Shown: piece by piece, positions 43,208 through 46,116 of the stretch
How the letters are laid out: each line of letters starts with the position of its first letter
Position numbering within the stretch: the first letter of the stretch is position 1
DNA from: Candidatus Aldehydirespirator catecholifindens
GTDB taxonomy: Bacteria > Actinomycetota > Acidimicrobiia > Acidimicrobiales > Aldehydirespiratoraceae
Direction: 5' to 3'
DNA length: 46,116 bases
Assembly (NCBI GenBank): GCA_028283245.1
Contig: JAPYNU010000093.1
Span: forward strand, 1 to 46,116
Notes under the pieces: generated by a model
Seen by the model: the letters and a program-made list of their open reading frames with translations, nothing else
The model's database searches: none
What the model was told of the DNA's origin: nothing
Position numbers and translations under genes: made by a program

Positions 43208-43902
43208 CCCGCTTTCAGGTCAATCGTGTCAAGCCGCAAGTATGGAATGGGCGCTACGCACGGATACCGGGTGATACCACCGTGATGCATGTGCATTTCG
43301 TTGACGGCAAGTGGCGTCCGGTCTGCATTTGGGAGTTGGATGGCGTAAAGGCTGTTTGTTCAATGGTTGACTCGAAGGATGCGATCGTTCTCGCTAAAGC
43401 TGTCAACAAGGCCAAGAAATTTCTAGGTGGAGGCCCGGGTGGGTCGTTTCTCATCAACGAGCGCTGTCAGATATTGGTGCCCGCCCCCGGCTCGAAAGAT
43501 TTCCGCCGAGCGATCGCGGGCACATGCTCTGGGCCGCTCCTGTTCGCGAACAGTTTAAAGGGTTACGGGACTTTCGATCTGGCGGACGACACTGGCTTGA
43601 AACTTGGTGATGTCTGGGATCGGCCGTACATTGGCATGATCCATCATTTGAGTAACAAAAATCAACTTTACTTCTGGAAGGTTGATGCTGATGGTGGCAC
43701 GAAAGTCCTTCCGCAAACTCAGGACACTGATCTGATTGCTGCACTCCGCCACCTCCGGCCATTTGGTGGTGTCAAATTTATAGCTGCCTACGGCGGTCTC
43801 ATCTTGACGAAAGTTCCAGTCGGGATAGGGGCAAAGATGATTTGGGAGCCTCGTTACGTCGGCCGCATTAACTTTGACGAGTGGTTTCAAAAGGAGAACT
43901 AA
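43204..43902 (+). CDS. uncharacterised protein 1 of the helicase operon
   Basis: I do not recognise this 232-residue protein. It has no membrane segment or signal peptide. It carries GGPGGSFLINE (76-86), LGDVWDRPYIG (134-144) and FGGVKFIAAYGG (187-198), at the same order and spacing as elements in the helicase C-terminus and in the next protein. It therefore looks like a free-standing copy of the helicase module. In the second half the NE signature has decayed (FIAAY). The start ATG overlaps the helicase stop and the next gene begins one base after its own stop, so the three should be made together, possibly as a complex. A role in recognising a nucleic acid or regulating the helicase is speculation. 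Confidence 0.85.
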   Translation: MTRFQVNRVKPQVWNGRYARIPGDTTVMHVHFVDGKWRPVCIWELDGVKAVCSMVDSKDAIVLAKAVNKAKKFLGGGPGGSFLINERCQILVPAPGSKDFRRAIAGTCSGPLLFANSLKGYGTFDLADDTGLKLGDVWDRPYIGMIHHLSNKNQLYFWKVDADGGTKVLPQTQDTDLIAALRHLRPFGGVKFIAAYGGLILTKVPVGIGAKMIWEPRYVGRINFDEWFQKEN

Positions 43903-43903
43903 G

Positions 43904-44584
43904 GTGGGCGACAGCCGATTTCCAGTGTTCAAGGGGAACTGTCCGAAGAATGTGAACAAAGATGCCAAGTACGTTGTCCGCACTGTTGACGGGCGTTTGG
44001 TGGTAGCACTTTCCTACTTGAGTTCGAATGGTGAACAGTGGCTCGCCACTAGCGAGTACCATCCAGGTCTTGTAGAAGTGGTTAACGCTGTCAAGGTGTC
44101 TATGGGTGCAGGTCCAAATGGCCCTTTCTACATCAATGAGTACGCTCAAGTCATAGTCCCGGTTGCTGACGGCACCTACTATTTCGCTGGCGACTATGAA
44201 GAATCTCTACGTTTTGAGTTTGAGGGAATAACACTCTCAGGTGAGGGCGTTGGCCTAGACGGGAGGCTTCTGTCGCCTGGCGACAACTGGGATGGGCCTC
44301 ATCCCGGGATCCCCTACATCCTGAAGGCTGGCGGTGGCGACATCTACTACAAGTCCGAACCCCGTCCCCATGTCATCAGGCAGGTCTTCTTGAGTTCGGT
44401 GGTTAGGCCGGTTGCGGCCCGTTCTCTAGCAGCCCGCATTCAGGCTGTGAAAGGTTCACAGGGCGGAAGGTTCTATATCAACGAATGGCGCGAAATGTTC
44501 GCTCCCGTCAACGAAGGCGGCGTATACAACTACGTCTACATCGGGCATCTAGACGACGATGAGCCCTGGTTCCCAAAACCGTAA
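43904..44584 (+). CDS. uncharacterised protein 2 of the helicase operon
   Basis: The product is 226 residues from GTG 43904-43906, which has AAGGAG seven bases upstream; the longer frame from 43874 overlaps the previous gene and lacks a ribosome site. It is a paralogue of protein 1. It has GPNGPFYINEYAQVIVPV (70-87), SPGDNWDGPHPGIPYIL (124-140) and GGRFYINEWREMFAPV (187-202). The two FYINE halves resemble each other, pointing to an internal duplication, and this copy is the best preserved of the set. Predicted soluble and cytoplasmic; ends PWFPKP. No catalytic motif is obvious. It closes the operon 74 bp before the converging TPR gene. Confidence 0.87.
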   Translation: MGDSRFPVFKGNCPKNVNKDAKYVVRTVDGRLVVALSYLSSNGEQWLATSEYHPGLVEVVNAVKVSMGAGPNGPFYINEYAQVIVPVADGTYYFAGDYEESLRFEFEGITLSGEGVGLDGRLLSPGDNWDGPHPGIPYILKAGGGDIYYKSEPRPHVIRQVFLSSVVRPVAARSLAARIQAVKGSQGGRFYINEWREMFAPVNEGGVYNYVYIGHLDDDEPWFPKP

Positions 44585-44657
44585 ACTTGATCCCATCGCG
44601 GCGGATTTGACTAAGCCGACCGGCAGAAAGAGTGGCTCAGATCTGTTGTTTGCCCAC

Positions 44658-45380
44658 TTAGCTGAGGGCTTGGACTCTTTGGGCTACGTCAGCTAGTTGC
44701 GAATCATGGCACTTGACCCAGCCGAACAGTTCACGCGCCCGTGGTGCTCGTCCGGCTCGTTCATAAAGGTCGGCTAGGGCGTAAGCACGGCGTAGGTGAT
44801 GCTCACGAGGTCGTTCAGGCAGCCGTCGCCAGCCGTGCTCTAGAGTCTTGATTGCTTGCTCTAGTTCACCACGGTCGGCTCTGGCACCCGCCAGCACTAG
44901 GCGTCCCTCTGTGACCAGTTCCGCCGAAGGCGAAGCCGCGCCAAGTTCACGCCAGAGCACCTCCACATCGTCCCAGCGACCCAACGCCCGATGACAGTCG
45001 GCCAGCACCGGATGCTGCTCCACCGACCCGCTCAACTCACGGAACTGTTCAAGCTCATTCATGGCTTTATGGAAACGGCCTAAGCGATACAGCACCAAGC
45101 CATGCAGTTCACGCACATCAGCTACTTCAGGAGCTTCACGAGCCAGCTGAGATAGCAGCGGCAGAGCCTCAGCAAAACGCTCGACTCGAAAGGCTTTGGC
45201 TGCGGAGTCAAACCGATGCAGCGCGCTGCGGCTTTGCTGAGCGCCCAGCACACGCTTGAAAGCGTGGTGAGGATCAGCAACCGGATGTGGCGCAGACGGC
45301 AGAGGCTGCCTGTCGCGCACAGGCACCGAGCCGGACTGTTTCTTGGGCCTTTTGCTGGTTGAACGCTCTACCAGACTCAC
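44658..45380 (-). CDS. TPR-like repeat protein
   Basis: The 240-residue protein has a basic, Pro/Ser-rich N-terminus (about 1-40) and then helical pairs spaced like tetratricopeptide repeats, for example FAEALPLLSQLAREAPEVAD, YRLGRFHKAMNELEQF and LADLYERAGRAPRARELFGW. TPR proteins hold partners together; no enzyme domain is present. The start is GTG 45378-45380. It lies just downstream of the 5S gene and its terminator, on the same strand. Partner unknown. Confidence 0.78.
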   Translation of the reverse strand: MSLVERSTSKRPKKQSGSVPVRDRQPLPSAPHPVADPHHAFKRVLGAQQSRSALHRFDSAAKAFRVERFAEALPLLSQLAREAPEVADVRELHGLVLYRLGRFHKAMNELEQFRELSGSVEQHPVLADCHRALGRWDDVEVLWRELGAASPSAELVTEGRLVLAGARADRGELEQAIKTLEHGWRRLPERPREHHLRRAYALADLYERAGRAPRARELFGWVKCHDSQLADVAQRVQALS

Positions 45381-45414
45381 AGCAGAAGCCTAGCGCTGCA
45401 TACCTTCACCGTTA

Positions 45415-45459
45415 AACCCAGAAGACCCCGCCAAACATGTCAGCAGGGTCTTCTGGGTT
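45415..45459 (-). terminator. rRNA operon terminator
   Basis: AACCCAGAAGACCC (45415-45428) and GGGTCTTCTGGGTT (45446-45459) form a perfect 14-bp stem with a 17-base loop, nine bases beyond the 3' end of 5S rRNA. On the minus strand the stem ends in GGGTTTAAC, a short T-run. Confidence 0.8.
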
Positions 45460-45467
45460 AGGAGAAA

Positions 45468-45583
<116 letters not shown>

Positions 45584-45739
45584 ACTTGTTGTCATCTTCT
45601 GCGTGAGCCGCCTAAAAGCAAACCAGTTAGTGCAGAACTCACAAAAGCATTCCTGGCTGAACCAAGATGCTTCAGAGACGAAGATCGTCTCTTGATGAAC
45701 TCCATAGCGAGCACGAGCACCGAGCGTACGATGCGAAAA

Positions 45740-46116
<377 letters not shown>

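Noticed and set aside
43874-43903. Upstream ATG start for helicase-operon protein 2
   Set aside because: It overlaps protein 1 by 29 bases without a ribosome site, while GTG at 43904 has AAGGAG seven bases upstream.

Overview
The window looks like a chromosomal segment of a high-GC actinobacterium, probably an uncultured member of the Acidimicrobiia or a relative. This is inference. It rests on overall protein character, frequent GTG/TTG starts, leaderless-looking promoters, an intein in SufB, an actinobacterial-type 2-oxoacid:ferredoxin oxidoreductase and a UGA-encoded selenoprotein. Most genes are on the minus strand in short, tightly coupled operons.

Region by region: 1-1024 holds the tail of a Calx-beta protein and the wreckage of a Fic gene and a DUF4143-type ATPase gene. 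1085-4811 carries sufB (interrupted by a 407-residue homing intein), a gamma-carbonic-anhydrase-like protein and a flavin reductase. 4846-7050 is a pair made of a thioredoxin-like two-domain protein and a UGSC-family selenoprotein. The selenoprotein reads through an in-frame UGA at 6811 followed by a SECIS-like hairpin. 7068-14491 is a LacI-controlled sugar ABC importer with a GH63-type glycosidase, very likely for a glucosylglycerate-like solute; one permease has two SH3b-like domains inserted in its outer loop. Two tRNAs (Met, Thr) follow.

14839-29642 is a large catabolic neighbourhood of unknown substrate. It holds two dehydrogenases, a compact ATP-grasp/phosphohistidine 'dikinase', an M24-fold protein with an altered metal site, a DRE-TIM lyase/synthase, an amidohydrolase, a GntR regulator, a zinc alcohol dehydrogenase, a nitrate/taurine-type ABC importer and an MFS carrier. 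29678-33268 is ilvBNC with a 16-residue Val/Leu-rich leader peptide, apparently translated from a leaderless transcript. tRNA-Ala, two toxin-antitoxin pairs, korAB and a class I fructose-bisphosphate aldolase follow to 39372.

39522-44584 is the most unusual part. An AAA+/DUF4143 ATPase with three 23-bp direct repeats upstream faces a three-gene operon: an SF2 helicase and two small proteins. The helicase C-terminus and both small proteins share one bipartite module with closely matched internal spacing, which I do not recognise. This could be an undescribed nucleic-acid-directed (possibly defence) system. The window closes with a TPR protein and the 5S and 23S 3' end of a minus-strand rRNA operon.

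All functional statements are from reading the sequence and recalled family knowledge; no searches were run.
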